Part shown: piece by piece, positions 36,636 to 50,600 of the stretch
Numbering within the stretch: the first letter of the stretch is position 1
Layout of the letters: every line of letters begins with the position of its first letter
Assembly (NCBI RefSeq): GCF_964355755.1
Contig: NC_092679.1
Location: 21,352,432 to 21,416,431, forward strand
Reading direction: 5' to 3'
DNA from: Antedon mediterranea
Taxonomy: Eukaryota; Echinodermata; Crinoidea; Comatulida; Antedonidae
DNA length: 64,000 nucleotides
Position numbers and translations under genes: made by a program
The notes under the pieces: generated by a model
The model's input: only the letters and a program-made list of their open reading frames with translations
Database searches by the model: none
What the model was told of the DNA's origin: nothing

Positions 36636-38898
36636 TCTAATACCAATGCCTGAATAGATGAATGGAATACTACTAGATGAGATTCACTATGCTGCACTGT
36701 ATAGCACAAACATGTTGTTTGATTTATTATCTTAACTGTATGTAGTCTTGTTTATCTAAAGGACAGTACTGTACATCTTATATTTGCATAACTCCAAACA
36801 AGTCTAATTGATTTTTTTTAGCATACAACATGGCGGGACAGTTGGATTTTTTCTGTTTAATTAGCACCTACAAAGTAGAATTTGCAAAGAGAGTGATCTA
36901 CAGTATTATCAGGTCCTTCCTTAAATCATTTGTTCCCTTTGTCTTTTAAAATCAAACAATTATATTCAATACACTACATTGCAATAGAAGAAACAAAATA
37001 TACAGTACTGGACAACACTGAACATCCATGCCTATTTTAGTAGGTACAGTTCTCATGAATTTTCAATCGCATAACAATTGTATTAACAGTAAATAGTATT
37101 TGATTGAGTCATTTTTTTTCTCAATAGTTTTAAAACACAATAAGTATTGTTATCAGCATGTTCAATAGAGGGTGACTGTAATTATAGTTAACACTGATAT
37201 TGTTATTATTGTGCACTAGTAGTGTAGTACCTAAAGGTTATAATAAAATAAGACAATTATTTAACCACATAAAAGGCTGTTACCCACAAATGAAGGACTT
37301 AATACCACAAAAGTAATTCAATTAGAAACGAATACAACATTTTCTAAGCCTAAAAAACAAAACTCAACTGGTCTACCTACTTTATCTAGCTACAGAAGGA
37401 GTCGACTATGAACTACCAAAATTACTGTAGTATAAGTATGTGTTATTTATAGGGGGACATACTGTTCCTGTAATGAGGCTTACAGCCAAAACACTTACAG
37501 AAAAGATGTACTGTACTCTAAAACATAACGATTACGGTTAAAAAATAAAAATGTTGAAACACACGCAAGTACACATACCACAATGTCACGGTTCCCTCTT
37601 TCTTAAATTTAAAGAGCCCTGTACTCCGAAACACTTTACTCGGGAAGCAACATAGTATCCAATGGCTTGTTGTATATTTCCAGACGAGCACTTCACTAAC
37701 AAGTGATTCCTTTAGGATTACTAACGTAAACATATCAATGGGCAATTAGGAAATCCGTAAGACGCCAATAAAAAAGGAAGTTCAACCCCATTGAGACAAA
37801 GACGCCCAATTTGTTTTCCCATCCTAATAATTATCATGTAATTATTTATTAGAATTGGGATAAATATTTCAGTGATGGAAACTGTATTTTATTACCTGAG
37901 CACAACACTTTTTTAATTCACATTTCGGCAAGGAAACAAACTGTACATTCTCCGGGTTAATTCCTAGATTAGTCTGCCGACAGTTTAGGCATCACATTAG
38001 TAGAGCATAAATAGTAAGAACACAAAAACTTTGACCATTGCAGCAAAGATACAGTAGCCTGTCTGCAGTATTAAATTTCCACTGAATTTAAGCCTAGCAT
38101 TGAACACAGGAAGTTATTAATTCAATAGGAAATAATATTAGTCTCGATTACTGGTGTTCAGGTGATAAAATGTACAATTAAATAACGAGAAAAAATCCTC
38201 AATTGATCAATACTAGACTAACTGTTTGGAGCAAGTTTATTTATTTTATACCAAAACTCCTCTCGCTCCACCACCATTTCACTTGATTGAACCCCTTTTC
38301 AGTTTTCTTATTATTTATATAAATATTTTTCAAAAATGAGCATATGCCTAGGCCTAGTAGTACTCCATACTTTCATTTGAATGTATTGATAATTAACGAT
38401 ATTACGTAATAATAATTTGAAATTCCTGGCTAGGCTAGGCCTAGACAGTACAGAAAATCACTACTCCTGCAAAACACAGCACCACATTGGTAACCGATTT
38501 GTTGTGTACGTGCGTGAGCATCTCTCTGTACGTCCAAACGATCGAGCACCGCCGTTCATCATTTATAATTACAGCTCTCCTGGAATAATATGTAATGTAC
38601 TTACTAATTTCTAACTTCAATTAAATGCACAAAATGTATATTTCAATCAAGCAGTCTTAAAAGAAGACTGTGACAACATGTATCACAGGCCTAATATCCT
38701 CACAATTATAGGCCTAAAGTGTAAACATTTCCTAGAGACTTATCATCGAAAGGCCAAGCCCACTAACCATAAACATCGAGGAGCGATTTTCACAGAGAAG
38801 AGGCAGAGAGCGATGAGGCCGACACTTCTTACAAACGTTCGTGATTTCATACCTAAATAAACTATTCCAATTATTAAAAAAACTCTTAGCATACTCAC

Positions 38899-39036
38899 CG
38901 TTAAGCTCACACGAAATACCAGCTATATTTTCCAATACTTTGCCTGCATATATTTAATTTTACATCTAAAAAATAATAAGTTCCATCAGTCGTCGGAAAA
39001 TTCAAACAGTGGATGGGGTAGGTAGTAAACCTTACC
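38899..39036 (-). promoter_or_regulatory. Candidate 5'-UTR exon(s) of beta-spectrin
   Basis: Two good splice donors face the spectrin gene on the minus strand: GCCAG|GTAAGG (exon end 39,036) and TTAACG|GTGAGT (exon end 38,899). The coding exon at 34,274 has its own acceptor, so an upstream non-coding exon is expected. Which donor is used, if either, cannot be decided from sequence. Confidence 0.35.
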
Positions 39037-39239
39037 TGGCCTAATTACTACGTCAATAATATCAGTCCGCAAAACAAACAAGTCCTGGTGGTGAACGTAA
39101 AAAACACCGATGGGTAGGCTGAAATCTGAATTTATCTTTTAAAATAATAAAGTATTATCTTGGTTTTGCAGATCAAGTTCAATATAATTCAGCTATGTAA
39201 GAAAATATATAATGTTTTCATTAAGAAAATGTTTTTTCT

Positions 39240-39360
39240 TCTTTAAAAACCCGCCAAAGTACGGACTTTACTCAACAAGATAGTCCCTTACTTAATATGC
39301 AAATAGCATACCTAGGTTGTGACGTATACAAAACCACGCCCCTGTATACCATTTTTGGAA
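39240..39360 (-). promoter_or_regulatory. Candidate promoter upstream of beta-spectrin
   Basis: On the minus strand, GGGGCGTGG, a CRE-like TACGTCA, an octamer-like ATTTGCAT and GGCGGG lie within about 110 nt, just upstream of the candidate UTR exon. This clustering is unusual for the AT-rich surroundings. It is motif evidence only. Confidence 0.3.
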
Positions 39361-41329
39361 AGTGACCTCCCATAAAAGTTATAAGATTCTTTAATATTTT
39401 AGTATAGGTGTTTTAACAGATCATTGAACAAGAATTACTATTAATATTATGCAAAAGCGATGTATCTATAATAGGCCTATTAAGCCTCCATTGATACTGC
39501 ATTTTTTTTTAAATAACTGTACAAGTTATCTTTAAAGCTACCCCCTTAATAAAAACCTTTTTAGATTTTATTATTTTTAATAGGCCATTTTTTTGGTCAA
39601 ATAATAGTTATTTTAAAACCAAAAATGGATTTTAAAACTATTTACTTGATAAAACAGTAATTCAATTAATAAAGGGAACCGTAGTCAACCGGCATTTTAG
39701 TTAAATTTAGAGGTTTATTTGTCGACTATTTATTGTTTTGCAAGAATGAAAGAGAATGAAAAACTGTAATAGCCGTTCCCCGTAGTTGATGTTATATATT
39801 TTTTCCAAAGCTCACTTGTTTACTTAGAAACTATAGTATTCTTTGTCTTTATTCGGTGTTGTTTGGTGTGATTTACTTTGCATCGAAATGTCTATTAAGT
39901 ATAGAGGGCGGTACCGTACTTTTGCAGCAATTCGTAACTTCGTTAAAACCACAGCCTGGTTAAAACATTGGAATGACGCCCCCTATGCTATGAAGAACTA
40001 AGTTCAGTCGCATTATCATCAACTAAAATAATTATAATAAGTAAACAGTTATCTAATAAGTATTATACAAAGATAACACGTGTTTACCAACAGAACTTTC
40101 CTTTCACAAAAATAGCTACCACAAATCAGACAATTATCTTTTTGACTCCCCATCACTGTCAAGAAAAGTTTAATTTCATCATTGAGGCATATACAGTCCT
40201 CGTGTGTGGACCATAATCACTTCACCTCCACACACCCAAAATAGGAATCAATGGAATCCGTATTGCAAGCAATGTTACGATATACATTACAAGTTAGCTA
40301 AGCAAGTATCGTGTCCTCTCAAACAGCTGCTAAACTGAGCTAAACTTTAGAGAGATAAACAATATTGATAATTGATAAATTGGTGTTTTAAATTAGTGAT
40401 TAATTAAGATCGGTACAGATTATGATGCCTGGAGATATTGATTATTTTTCTAGTAATTGATATCACGTATAGACAATGTTGCAAAATAAATAGGCCTACA
40501 CCTTAATTCTAAAAAAAGTCTGGTCTAGTAACAGTGGCGAATCCAGGATTTTGAAATAGGGGAGGACCAAACTAATTGTAAAACGAAGTGCTGAATCCTC
40601 ACTCATGGATAAAATAAATAGACTACGTATTTTATCCATGCTTCACTTAACTGTCCTATTTTTGTACTTCAATGTTCAAAATTTAGAGGTTCAAGCCGGC
40701 TTCCCCACCCCCAATCTGGATCCACTTGGTTTTACAAGATTGCACATGAGTCGAATATTTGTGAGCTCTGATTGGTTGTCCATTTATCGCGTCACAAAAA
40801 GTAGATTCAAATTTGAATATGCATGAGATAAAACAACGATGAAAAAAGTGTAAGCATTCATAAATTATATCCTACCAATGCATTATCATCACCTTTGTAT
40901 CACCAAATCTGCATTGGGAAAGGCTAGATCGAAACGGGAGACTGGTAAAGGTGAAAGACAAAAAAAACAGTAGTATCGACATCATGTCTCAACCACCGAC
41001 ATTAATCTCATCATCCTCTTTTGAGGAGAACGATCCTGAGCGTTCTAATAGACAGTATTAGAAATACACATACATAATTTCTAATATAATAGAAATTGAC
41101 AGGTTGGATGAGTTTGAAAAAAACAACGTATAGGCCTACTGCATTTAATAATTCCACAGAACAACTACTGGTATACATTAGGTTGAAAGATACCTTTAGA
41201 GGAAGGTTCAAGGTGTTTCTCGTATGAGTCGTTAGAATTCGAATATGACAGATGTCCAATATCATAGATATTATAATCACCAGCATGGATGATTTGTTCT
41301 ATCAAATATATTCCTTCCTGGTTTTATTT
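39361..41329. other. Intergenic region between divergent genes
   Basis: No gene was recognised. The region has a relative of the 146-bp repeat (40,316-40,495), a short GTATAGAGGGCGG/GACGCCCCCTATGC inverted pair near 39,898-39,990, and a GTGGCGAATCCAGGATTTTG repeat-like motif near 40,535. Open frames at 40,605 and 41,011 lack support. Confidence 0.6.
40316..40495. repeat. Dispersed relative of the 61,105 tandem repeat
   Basis: AACAGCTGCTAAACTGAGCT, then ATATTGATAATTGATAAAT and a final GACAATGTTGCA closely match the 146-bp unit at 61,105-61,545. This copy is single and diverged. Confidence 0.75.
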
Positions 41330-41585
41330 ATTTTAATAATTCATAATCTAATCTAACATTAGTTAAATAAAAAAAAACCAGATTTTTGTTCCCATGTAAG
41401 ATAAAATAAAATGATTGACGTAATACTTACACAGAGTATATTTGTTCTTGTAAAATTTACCATAGGCCTACAGAATCACCAATCCAAACCGCATAACATT
41501 ATATTACAAACGATAAACTATTTTTGAAGATTAGTACCTCCTTATTCGACATATACGTTTCTGTGTTAAACACGTTGTCTTCAAA
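41330..41585 (+). promoter_or_regulatory. Upstream region shared with the paralogue
   Basis: TAATCTAACATTAGTTA, AAGATAAA, AATGATTGAC and AATCACCAATC occur in the same order as at 62,341-62,480 upstream of the second gene. The CCAAT-like CACCAATC is kept. The TATA box of the second gene aligns with a degenerate ATAAACTATTTTTGAAG here. The duplicated promoter is inferred from this conservation. Confidence 0.6.
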
Positions 41586-41655
41586 ATGAAAGTGGAAATG
41601 TTGTATAGTACGCTGCTGCTGCTTTGGTTTTGCTGTACATCATGCTATGCCACAG
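41586..41655 (+). CDS. Mosaic gene exon 1: signal peptide
   Basis: ATG at 41,586 opens 23 codons with hydrophobic core LLLLWFCC and a likely cleavage after CYA. It ends ACAG|GTAAGA in phase 1. The same architecture starts the paralogue at 62,567 ([12 protein letters not shown]). Confidence 0.92.
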
Positions 41656-44600
41656 GTAAGATGTGCTCAATATTAAAAAGAGAAAGCAAATTATTAGTAC
41701 TTTATAACAATCCTGTTTTATTTTAATTTTTTGCCTTCTTTTAAATATTTTTTAAATCTCTGTTTATTATTGCTTTCTTTAAAGAAGCGTGTCACTTTTA
41801 TTTCAACATATTTTACCAGGGTGATCCATCCAGCCGAAGCTGATCATTAGGGACCCTCATAGATAACTACAATTAAAATGAGAAAAAAATATTGTTTATT
41901 TATTAATTTCAAAAACATTATTTTTATTACTTTTTAGTCAAGTATGTTCTGTATCGATCACGCAACAAAATTGATATAACCCCACTTAAATTTTAACTTT
42001 GTTTTGTTTTTAATTGATTTGTACTACTTAGTTTTGTTTGTTTGTTTTGTTTTTTCTTTGTATTTTATAATAATGATGGCGTTTGTTTGGGCTCATGCCT
42101 ATTACTTGCTCCTGGCAAGATGGAATTTAAACGTTATTATTATAATTATTGTCGACAGTGGTTTAACAGTAAAATAAGCCATATTTACTCTTCGCGTCAT
42201 TGGACTCAATTTCGTCGATTCTAGCTCCTTAGATTTTTTATCACTAACATGTTATATTTCAAGACGTCTCGAAGTCGAAATCGATTTTAGTGGCAGGCAA
42301 CTTGGGATAAATGACGTAAGGCATAATTTACGTAAGTCGTAGGTCATATCTAGATCGAAAGTTTTCGATTGGAGATAGACAACTATATTTCGCAATTATT
42401 AAAACAGAGACAACATTAAGTAGCGAGATTTTTATTTACTTCAAACAAATTGAACATAATTTAGAAAGTAAGTGGTTTGCGGTTTATGGGTCGTCCACTA
42501 ACTTGACAAATAGAAATATGACAATATTAGGACTTCCCAAATTGATTACATCATGAGAAATAAGTCTCCACAATGTAAACTTTTCAACATCTATTTTTGT
42601 TTATTTACAGGTGGTTATTGTTAAGTTAATACAATATGCAATCCGGGTTCTAAAAATGAACAAACAAATGAAAATGAAAAACTCACCAAGGGATTGTTCT
42701 TTTTGTGTATAAATATTTTAAAACGAGATAGATGATAATGATGATCATTGTCAAGTGTATAGAAAAATATAAGAAAATTAATGAAAAAAGGAGGTAGGCC
42801 TAATACGGAATTCCAAAATGTAAAAATGTTACTGATGAATTGTAAAGATATTTGGAATTAACAACATGTGTTAAATAATATGATTTTATGTAATGACAGG
42901 AGATAATATGAATGTGAATAAAATTGGTGTTTGCGTCACAAAAGAGGAAAAAAAAGTTAATGCAATATACCACATAACTGCTTTAATCTTGTACATTTTT
43001 TCTTGCTTAATTATTAGCAAACATTAGACTTGTGAATGGTGGCACTTACTATCAGGGACGAGTTGAACTATACGATAGCGGAGAATGGGGTACAGTATGT
43101 GATGATTACTGGGACATCAACGACGCTCAAGTTGTATGTAGACAATTAGGACTGGGGACAGCAGTCCAAGCACGAGGAGGAGCTTATTTTGGCCAAGGAA
43201 CTGGTCCGATTATACTCGATAATGTCAATTGTGTAGGATCAGAATCCTCTATCACAAGTTGTCCTCATCGTGGAATTAGGTCACATAATTGTGCACATAG
43301 TGAGGATGCTAGTGTCATTTGTGCAATAGGTACAGTATCAATTAATCAGATTTATATAGCAGCCGGTATCCATAAAGTAGTGTTCAGAGGCGCTTCTTGG
43401 CAAAGTTTCTTTGCACAAATGTGTTTTGAGACGTATTTCAAAAAAATTGACGTTTTCTAATGTAGGCCTGTCTATTGGTAGTGCATTTCATAACACTGTT
43501 AAAAAGTTAACTACTGTATTTTACAATGACTACAGTATTCCTGTAGGCCAGATGTAAGCTATATCTATGTGTATTATGAATGCGCGATGCACCAGTATGA
43601 ACTAAAATTAATCGATTAAAGATATATTGTCCCCCTCAACAATTTTTATTGTTGAATATCTCACATAATAGTTATTCACTTTGACCAAAAATTGAATCAA
43701 TAATTTAAATTATTTATCTGAAAAACTATAATTTAAAGGAAAAAATAGTCAAATGGGTTTTTGGTTAAATTTAACTGTTTATTTTGTCTTTTTACTAGTG
43801 TACCGGTAATCATTATTTTTGTTCGTTTTTTTCCCATGGAAGTAAATAACTTAAAAAAAACTGCAAAATGCCCTATTCAAAGTCTGCTTTTATAAATCTT
43901 TATTTTTCATGATTTTGGAGGACAATACATCTTTAAGCTTTCAGTTTACGTTAATGTTGTGAATACAGCAGTACGTTGTGTATTGTAATTGCATTTTGAC
44001 TGTGCTTGCTTTCCATAGATCATATACAAACAGATTTCCAGTCTGGCTTTGATGGTTGGACTCAAGAATATGGGGATGATTTTGATTGGTCACGCCACTC
44101 TGGTTCTACTTCATCGTCTAGCACCGGACCAACAAACGGACATTCAGGTTATGCAAGTAAGTTATAAGAATATTGTATGGTTGGCACGGCAAACACTAAA
44201 GTCGGGTTACAGTACATCATGTGAATACTTGTTTTATTGTCTTGTGTGGGTTCGTCCCACTTTTATTATGCTCTGTTATAAGTATAACAATAAATATTTA
44301 TACATGTGTGTACATTTAAATATTATTTTTAAACATATTGGTTTAGGTACCATAAATTGATATAGTTTACATTGTATATACATAAGATGATTGATTTTGA
44401 TGTTAAACTTCACATTTTCTTTATTTACATTTTTTTTAATACAATTAATTAAAATATATAAATCACAATAAAAAGATGATAAAAATTGATTAAAAACGGG
44501 ACAGTAGTTATTCTATTATGTTCGTGTTCGGGTAGAGAGGCTATAAACTCAGGGAGGAATATAAAATACCCTCCCTTTTAACTAAGACGAAAATGGATGA

Positions 44601-47600
44601 GATAAGATTCACCATGTCAATACTTTGAGAAAAACTAAGTAAAAAAAAGTTATAGTTGTTATAATCACTTCTTAATTTTTCGGCAAACATAGCTCTTGAT
44701 ATTAGAACAGCACAGTTTACTTTTGTTTTTCTTGTTTCCATACAAAGCTGATTATTATGTTTATATTGAAACATCATCTCCAAGAAGTTATGGAGATTCA
44801 GCTCGCCTTAGAAGTCCACCAATACCACAATGGCCAAGTGTAACCATATCATTTTACTATCATATGTACGGAGATACAATGGGAACACTCAACGTTTACA
44901 GAACATCAAACTCGGGTGACGAATTGCTATGGTCAAGAACTGGTAACAAAGGAAACTCGTGGCTTTACTCTGGTACAATACAATTTGCACACAATGGTTA
45001 TGGAGACAACTACATCGTATTCGAAGGCATTAGAGGAAGTTCATTTACTGGGGATATTGCTATTGATGATATTGACATTAATGGTAAGTAAAAACAATCA
45101 TCAACAAAATAAATAGGCCTAGGCATAAACATAAAAAAAAGTGGAGCAGCGCAGGACTGATACGTATTGTACACAATTTTTTAAACTATAAATTAATTAA
45201 TCTTTTTGGTATTTATTGAGACCATTATTCCTATTATATCATCACCGGTCCATTTTATAATAAATCATTATTATTATCATCATAATCGTCAGCATCGTCC
45301 GGCTGAATGTAAATGGGAGACTAGAGCAACAAAATGTCTCAAGTATGAGAGGAAAAAAGTAAAGAAACGTTAAAATAGGTTGATAGGTAAATTTAGTGGA
45401 AATGGGCAGGTTGTCTCCTCTTTACAGACGTTGTAAGCAATTGCTGTGACAGACGGCCGACATATTGTGCACATCATTCTGTACTTATTCGTAAAATGAT
45501 AGATATTGGTGTTAGAAGATCCATTATTCCCACCGTCTGCAGCTTTCTTACTAACCGTACTATCAACACCAAGCACGACAATGTAGTTTCTTCTATTGCC
45601 CAAACTACTTGCGGCGTCCCTCCAGGAATTAAATTAGGCCCCATTCTTTTCCTCATCCTGATTAATGATGCTTGTTTAGAAAGCTACAGACGGTGAAAAA
45701 CATTCTGAAGAAAAACAAAATGTTAGCAATTGAAATGGTCTAAACGAGGAAAAGAAACATTACATGGTATTTTCGTTTTAATATTTAAAATGCATGAAAG
45801 ATTATTTCATGTCTTAATATCTTTTACCAGTTTTTCATTGTGTTTACCCTAATTAAATTGTTCAAAAAGAGGTATTGCCGTACTTTATTATAGCTTATAC
45901 CTTCTCGCTTTTAATATCATAATACTTATCTCTCTTTTTATGCATGACGTATCAGAATATTTGTATCTATATAGCATGAACATTAAAGAAAAACTATTAG
46001 TTTTGATGCTCTTACAGATGATACACCCACCACTACCGAACCCACCACTACAAAACCCACCACTACAATACCAACCACTACAGATTATCACACTACAGCT
46101 ATATCATCAACAGGTAAGGATAGAAATCTCTCCTTTTTTTAAATTTTCGAACCAGATTAATTGTTTATTGAATACAGCGAGCTTTTGCATGCAACAAATA
46201 CCTATACCTAGTTTGCTCTCGGCGAATCTATTTGAACATTTTTAGATCTTAATGGTTATGTATTTGTTCACGTCATACAAATTAGATGGGTATAAGAATA
46301 CGCATGCACATAACAATTCAACACTTTTGACGCGCGCGAATAAAATCCGCATAGTACACAAACAGTAGGAACACCAACAAAAGTCTGTAAAATGAGGTAC
46401 CGTACTTTTAACTACAGGCTGTTGGTGTAGGCCTATTAATTGTATTCTTATTTAGATATTTCTTTCTATTGAATTTCTTCAAATTTATCTATATCTTTTA
46501 GCCTTTTTCCATCATAATAGTTTCAATACAATAGGTCGTGTTTTGTTTCTTCGTATACTTATGCTGTATTTAACTCATTTGTTTTTTAAAACAATGATTA
46601 CTTTATTAAGAACATTTAATATTATGTTTCTTTTTGCAACTACAATATTAATTAGCCAAACTTTACCTTCGGTCATTTTAACATTAGTTTCCACTTTGAT
46701 TAAAATATTATCTTATTTTGTGTATAATATTCTAATTAGTATTACGAAATCAACAGTCAAACAGTTTTTATTCAGTACGTTTAGTAAAAATTCGTTTTAC
46801 TGTAATAACATTTAACCAAAATATTAAACAACTATTGTAGGCCTATAGGTAATATGCAAACCCTGCAAAAATTAAAGAAAATTACTTTGGTACGCATGCG
46901 TTAACTTTTGGTGCGCCACTAAATAGAAATTGTCAACTAAATAGAAAATGATTGGATCAATTTTTGCAGTTAAACAATAATATACAATAGTACATCTCAT
47001 GACGTCATCATGGCGTTGATCATGATCACGAGTTTTGGTATAAAGATAAGATGACACTTACTCATTTCATCAACACCATCAACACCACTAATATGAAATC
47101 ATTCTCATCATCTATCTACCTATTATCCATTCATATCATCACCATATCTTCTTTAGATCTATAATCATCACCATAGAAGAGAGAAAGGAAACTCTATGAA
47201 GTGGGAGTGAAGAGAAAACAAATTAAATTAGATTATTAGTTTATGATTAGGATTAAATAACAGTAAAGTAAATTAATAAATAAGTTTTTATCCCGACAGC
47301 TCCTTTCCAACTGAACACAACGCAATTTCTTTGTGGAAATGAAACCCAAATCATAACATCGCCTGGATATCCAAAACAATATGAAGACAACCTGTACATC
47401 GAATGGACATTCACTACTCATGTTGGAAGTTTGTTCTCTGTTGAATTCTACGATTTTTATCTTGAGGGATGTTGCGATTATGTGACTATTTACAGTGACG
47501 GAGACATTATTGGTAGATTCGGTGGTTCCAGTACGCCACCAGTAATCATATCTACAAATAACTCAATAACAATTGTTTTCAGTACAGATGGTAGTGTTGT

Positions 47601-50600
47601 GGAGAAAGGATTTGAGGCCGAAGTATATGTGTACCCTGACGCTTCAGGTAGGTGTATCCATATTATAAAGTAGATACATTATTTTTCCATTGTGAATTAG
47701 ACTCGAATTATCATCCAGAATTAGATATATTTTTATTGAACTATAGGGAACATGTCCCAGAATTGTCTTTTAGGAAACACTCACCTAAAACCTATATTCA
47801 TCATTATGTTAAGTGAATAACATAATGATATCTATACAGCTATGTTATTTTGTAATTATGTCATCGATTGGATTATGTACGTAATAATTGTCAATATCAG
47901 TATGTTAACGTAACTTTTAGCTACTTAACTTAAGAAAAAGAAAAGGCCTAAAGCATTTAGAGGAGTTTCGTGGTGTGGATTTTTTTTATTTTATTTTTTT
48001 ATTTTTTATTTCTTTATTGCATCAATATAATAATAAATATATAAAAAAAACATAGTATAACACAGACCAAACAAGTTACTAAAATGTATCATAGTCCACA
48101 AATCAGTCTTTCAATGGCCATCATAGTACATCCAGTAACACAAACCAAACGGGGTTCACAATTTGCTTATCATAACTCAGTTTCTGATCATTCACCAATC
48201 ATTGAAAACTCCGTGGAAAGTAATGAAGTTTTTTGTGCGTTGTGTCCTGACTTTGGGGAGGGTGAACGATCTAACGCGTCGGAGCTGATGGTTGTGTGTG
48301 GGAGGTTTAGGTAAGAGAGAGTGTAATCTATGATCTATGGATGTTTTGTGCGTGCTAATCTTGATAATATTTTACTATCTGTATAATATTTGTTTAAACT
48401 CACAGATGGGTTTTGTTCTAATTTTAACGATGGCTATTCTGGTTGGACTGATTATTATGGTAACGATCTATGGATGAGATCCTCTGAACGATATGATGAT
48501 GACAACAACGATTTAGGAAACCGTTACTCAGGATCAGGTAAAATATCTAATATTGTTGTAAGAGTTTCACACTTCCCTGGTTCGATCAATATCAATACCT
48601 AGCCTAACAAGCTATTTTATTTTATGTTGTAAAGACATTCATTTCAATTGATATCTTATTGTTTCAGATGATTGTTACATTTATGTTGCAAACGAATATT
48701 ATGATAGTGGATACAAATATGGCTACCTTAAGAGTCCATATCTGCCAGATAGATGGAATGAAATGTGCCTTAGATTTTATTATTATATGAGTGGAAATTC
48801 AAATCAACAAATTTATGTATATCATTACTCTGACAACTACGGAGGATATAGAGTGTTCACTGAGTATGCTGATTATAGTCAAAGATGGAAGTCTGCAAGT
48901 GTTACTATCAACACTTTCAATAAATATAATTCTTACTTGAGGATAGACGGTAGAGTATATGGTTACACTTACGATACAGAGATAGTTGCTGTTGACGATA
49001 TTTATATCAGTGAGGGAGCATGTTCATATTATCCAGGTATGATTAGTTAATTCATGGACGAATGTATGAAATGTTATTATAATAGTGTGTAAACAATGAA
49101 TTCAAACAACACTAACATTCACGTAATTAAATAAGTAAATCTATATATTGTAGTATATAAGTATATTGATCAAAACGTCGAGAAACTCAACAGTTCTTTT
49201 CAGTTCTATTTATACACGTGGTGTACCATACACTTTCAACATAAATCTTTCTGATTGTAAATCTTTTTTTAACTAGATTTATCTTACATGATAAAAGTTT
49301 GAAGAGTGTTTTTAAAATGTTGTTTATTGATCATTAATGGAATCGAATTACTTTACAGTAAATTATATTTGTTATTTTCACTCAATTTATTTTTACATCT
49401 CTATAGATATACCCCTAGCTACAGCTATTGTTACTGAAGTTTGGGACAGCACAACCTGTAAGTTAAATTTTCTTGGATGTCATTATATTCAACAGCTATG
49501 ATATACACTAGGCAAACCAAGAATTATGTTCCTAAAACACTTACAAGGTGACAGTACACGTAAGAGCGAGCCGTTCAAATGCTGATAATAAAACGGGCTG
49601 CTCAGTTACGCACCTATATTTACTTTAAAATTGGTAAATAGCTTTTCAAAATGTTCTTAAATTCATTAATCTAATATTTAGGCCTACTTTACAGTAGATA
49701 TAATTGTCTTATTTTGAAAATTATCACTAAATTTGCAGTTGAAGATTTCACTGCAGAAGACTTTATCACAATAGGTGAGTTTAATTTTCTCTGATGTTTC
49801 GTCAAACGGTTATGATATAGATAGATATAAACAAAAACTCATTCCTAGATTAACTTTATAACGTAAGCGCGCGTGCAAATAATCGAATGCAACATATGAA
49901 ATGACCTTTAACCACGTGCGCATTTAACATTCTGTTTTAGTACTGTGAATACTTTTATTCTTTAATTTATTGATAATCTAATCAGATTTACTGTACAGTA
50001 AAATAGTTGAATATTTTCACAATTTACAGCTGAAGATTTCACTACAGAAGAGACGATGACTAAATTGGAGAGCACAACCGGTAAGTATAATTGTCTTTAT
50101 AATGTTGTCAAACACTTATTGCCATATAGGCGTAATCCATATGTTCGTAAAAACACTTCCCTAAATCAACTTTGCATAAAGTGATAATATTCAAATGCTG
50201 ATAATAACTAAATATACACGGTACTTATGCATGCATTAACTTTCTGTTAAATATGAAATCATACTCTTTGATTCATTGTTAATCCAATCAGTAGGCCTAC
50301 TTTATAGTAACATTTTATCCTAAAAATTATCACTAAATTTACATTTGTAGATATCAATGTAACAGACGAGACGATAAGCACAACCGGTAAGTATACTTAT
50401 CTTTATTTTGTTGTCGAACGACAATGATGCCTTACTATGACATATACCTAATAAAAAAACTCTAATTAACTTCACAGTATAAAGTTTAATCAGTAGGCCT
50501 AATTTATTGTAAAATAGTTGTTTTCTTCGTGAAAGTTATAACATTAAAAAAAACTTCTTTTGTTTAATTTTGTCATGTGAAACGGTTATGATACAGGCAT

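Larger units (their letters stand above)
34292..38898 (-). other. Probable 5'-UTR intron of beta-spectrin
   Basis: No coding exon is supported here. The main feature is a nested pair of DNA transposon-like elements at 35,353-36,635. An open frame at 37,518-37,745 ends near a possible donor, but its phase does not fit the spectrin CH1 exon. Confidence 0.5.

Noticed and set aside
37518-37745. 75-codon minus-strand frame ending near a GTATGT donor
   Set aside because: No recognised domain, and the donor would be in phase 2 while the spectrin CH1 exon needs phase 1.
43032-43460. SRCR protein starting at the internal Met at 43,032
   Set aside because: The exon has an acceptor and phase matching the upstream signal-peptide exon; the Met is inside the domain and the 3' extension reads into the intron.
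46543-46815. 90-codon hydrophobic plus-strand frame
   Set aside because: It is T-rich intronic DNA; hydrophobicity follows from composition and no homology is seen.
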